From: Zymomonas sp.
Lineage (GTDB): Bacteria; Pseudomonadota; Alphaproteobacteria; Sphingomonadales; Sphingomonadaceae
Assembly (NCBI GenBank): GCA_027489105.1
Contig: JAIYAJ010000183.1
Location: forward strand, 1 to 6,370
DNA: 6,370 nt
Direction: 5' to 3'
Position 1 is the stretch's first letter. Each line of letters starts with the position of its first letter. The notes under the pieces are model-generated. The model had not been told where the DNA came from. It saw only the letters and a list, made by a program, of their open reading frames with translations, and ran no database searches. The position numbers and the translations under genes were made by a program. Positions 4,739-6,370 of this stretch are shown here, piece after piece.

Positions 4739-6370
4739 CTACTGCCCCAGCGCGGCCCCGAGGTTCGGCCCACGATCCGGCAGGGCGTCGCCCGGCTCCC
4801 AGAACCAGTCCTGGTCATAGTCATCCTTGGCGCGCTTGAGCTGGTCGCGGAAGGCGCGCTTGGCCTGCGGGTCGGCAATCTCCTGCAAGCGGTCGAGGAT
4901 GCCCCGCTCATAGGCGGTGCGCAGGTAGAACGGCAGCACCGGCGTGTTGTTGGAGATGAACCGCCTCAGCTGCCGTCCGGGGTTCACCTCTTTCTCGTTC
5001 AGCATCATCAGCGGCGTGGTGAATGTAAGGTCCAGCACCGGCGAGATCGAGCCGACCATAGGCCCCATGATGGTTTCGGGAAGGCCGCCGCCGATGCGGT
5101 TTATTTCCGCCCGGATGAAATCGCCCATGATGCCCATGCCGCCGCCCTGCAAGGCCGCCTCGCCCCAGAAGCGCGGATCGGTCATGTCGCGCGGGTCTTT
5201 GCCCTTGTTCATTTCCTTGAGCTGGATCGCCAGCCCGCCCAGCAATGTCACGCTCAGGAACCACCCGGCGAAGTAGCCAGCGCCAGCGGCCTTGGAGCCG
5301 GTCGAGGCCGCCACCTGCCCGGCGCGGATCGCCTGCAATTGCGTCACCATCAGCGTGTAGCCCTTGAGCTGCATCATCGAGCGCTTGAGTTCGCCCGCCG
5401 TCGTGCCGCGTTCGCCATTCATGTTCAGCGCCACGAGGTTTTCCCCCGCATAGACGCGGTGGACGCGCTGCAAGGTGGCAAACTCGGTTTCCATCAGCAC
5501 CATGCCAAGCATGCGCTCCGCCGCTTCGCGGTTGCCAGCCTTGGCCACGTCATTGGGCCTGATGATGCCGCCCGGCCCGATGCTGACAGCCCGCACCGCG
5601 TTCCAGTCCGCCTCGTTCAGCCCGTAGCGCTCGAAGGTGGCACGGAAGCGCGGGTGCTCAGCCTGCAAGCCTTGCCAGTCCAGCCCGCGCCGTTCGGTCA
5701 CGTCCGACAGGAAGCGCAGGCCGAAGCCCTCGCGTTCGGCGCGCGTGAAGCCGGTCAGGCCGGAATAGGTCAGTGTCCGGTCCGCAAGCCACTGGCTCCA
5801 GCGCGAGCCGTCCGCCACCTGCAAGCGTTGCGCCTCGCGCTGGAACACGGTCAGCACCCGTTCGGTGGCAAGGCCTGCCCGCAAGGTTTCGTCGCGCGTG
5901 CCGCTGCCCAGCGCCTTGACCGTGTCGGCAATGGCCGTGATCAGCGGCGTGTCGGTCATCCCGGCAAACTGCCGCGCCCAGGCCTGATTGGCCAGATCGT
6001 TGACCGAGGACAGCAGCGCGCCGCTCAGCTTGCTGCTGGTCTGGATGTTGCGCAGGTTCGAGGCCAGATCAGCGCCAAACTGCGAGCCATGCACCACATG
6101 CGACGCGCCGGACACATCGTCATACAGATCGCCCAGCAGCTTTTCGGACCAGTTGTTGAACGGCGTCAGCTTGCCGCCATCCTTGCCGCCCTGCGCCGCC
6201 ACCTTCTGCGCCCGGTCCTTCGAGATCACGTCCTGCAAGTAGCGGATGGTCGAGGCCGGGTTAGGCCCCAGCGTTTCCATCAGCGAAATGTCGCGCGTCA
6301 TGGTGTCGATGTAGTCCAGCATCGACACGAACGGGTTGCCGCGCCCGAACTGCGCGTCATAGGCCAGCCA
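4739..6370 (-). CDS. C-terminal part of a large phage protein, probable internal virion / DNA-ejection protein (5' end outside window)
   Basis: The frame is open from the right edge to a TAG at 4739-4741, giving 543 residues. A GTG at 6328 is an internal Val: the 14 codons before it (WLAYDAQFGRGNPF) are open and read as the same protein. The visible part is almost entirely helical, charged and cysteine-free, with one hydrophobic segment at about residues 361-381 (GAGYFAGWFLSVTLLGGLAI) and Gly-rich stretches after it (GGGMGIMGDFI). It ends in an acidic, aromatic tail (DDYDQDWFWEPGDALPDRGPNL). I see no nuclease, protease or transglycosylase motif here; such a domain could lie in the missing N-terminus. 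Position immediately upstream of a T7-type tail fiber matches T7 gene 16, the ejection-channel protein, and a membrane-active helical C-terminus would fit. Homology to gp16 is not visible directly, so the function rests on gene order. Confidence 0.75.
   Translation of the reverse strand, partial: WLAYDAQFGRGNPFVSMLDYIDTMTRDISLMETLGPNPASTIRYLQDVISKDRAQKVAAQGGKDGGKLTPFNNWSEKLLGDLYDDVSGASHVVHGSQFGADLASNLRNIQTSSKLSGALLSSVNDLANQAWARQFAGMTDTPLITAIADTVKALGSGTRDETLRAGLATERVLTVFQREAQRLQVADGSRWSQWLADRTLTYSGLTGFTRAEREGFGLRFLSDVTERRGLDWQGLQAEHPRFRATFERYGLNEADWNAVRAVSIGPGGIIRPNDVAKAGNREAAERMLGMVLMETEFATLQRVHRVYAGENLVALNMNGERGTTAGELKRSMMQLKGYTLMVTQLQAIRAGQVAASTGSKAAGAGYFAGWFLSVTLLGGLAIQLKEMNKGKDPRDMTDPRFWGEAALQGGGMGIMGDFIRAEINRIGGGLPETIMGPMVGSISPVLDLTFTTPLMMLNEKEVNPGRQLRRFISNNTPVLPFYLRTAYERGILDRLQEIADPQAKRAFRDQLKRAKDDYDQDWFWEPGDALPDRGPNLGAALGQ

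Overview
This window is a piece of a tailed-phage or prophage late region. Every gene I can support lies on the minus strand and reads from right to left. Base composition is GC-rich (mid-60s percent by eye). Together with the lysozyme type and the style of the tail proteins, this suggests a phage of a high-GC proteobacterium, probably an alphaproteobacterium. That host call is an inference, because no host gene or attachment site lies in the window.

Layout in transcription order: (1) 6370-4739 is the C-terminal part (543 residues, start outside the window) of a large, mostly helical phage protein with one probable membrane segment. Its position directly upstream of a T7-type tail fiber suggests an internal virion / DNA-ejection protein. 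(2) 4697-2685 is a 670-residue tailspike with a T7 gp17-like attachment domain, a coiled coil, a central region that looks like a parallel beta-helix and a C-terminal beta domain. (3) 2682-1846 is a GH108-type endolysin with a peptidoglycan-binding domain and an unusual C-terminal membrane helix. (4) 1843-1451 and (5) 1449-1138 are two small beta-rich proteins of unknown function that look like diverged copies of each other. (6) 1138-1 is the N-terminal 379 residues of a large SGNH/GDSL hydrolase followed by a beta-rich module. It runs off the left edge and is the least obvious gene here.

The order internal-virion protein, tail fiber, lysis gene matches the late region of T7-like podoviruses. 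The last five genes are packed almost without gaps (2, 2, 1 and -1 nt). Each of the four downstream starts has a Shine-Dalgarno element in the 3' end of the preceding gene, 7 nt from its start codon, so they look translationally coupled. The working model is one late transcript encoding genome-ejection, adsorption and lysis functions. Two different proteins, a beta-helix spike and an SGNH esterase-like protein, are both candidates for acting on host surface polysaccharide.

There is no intergenic stretch over 41 nt, and I saw no tRNA, CRISPR array, insertion sequence, convincing promoter or terminator.
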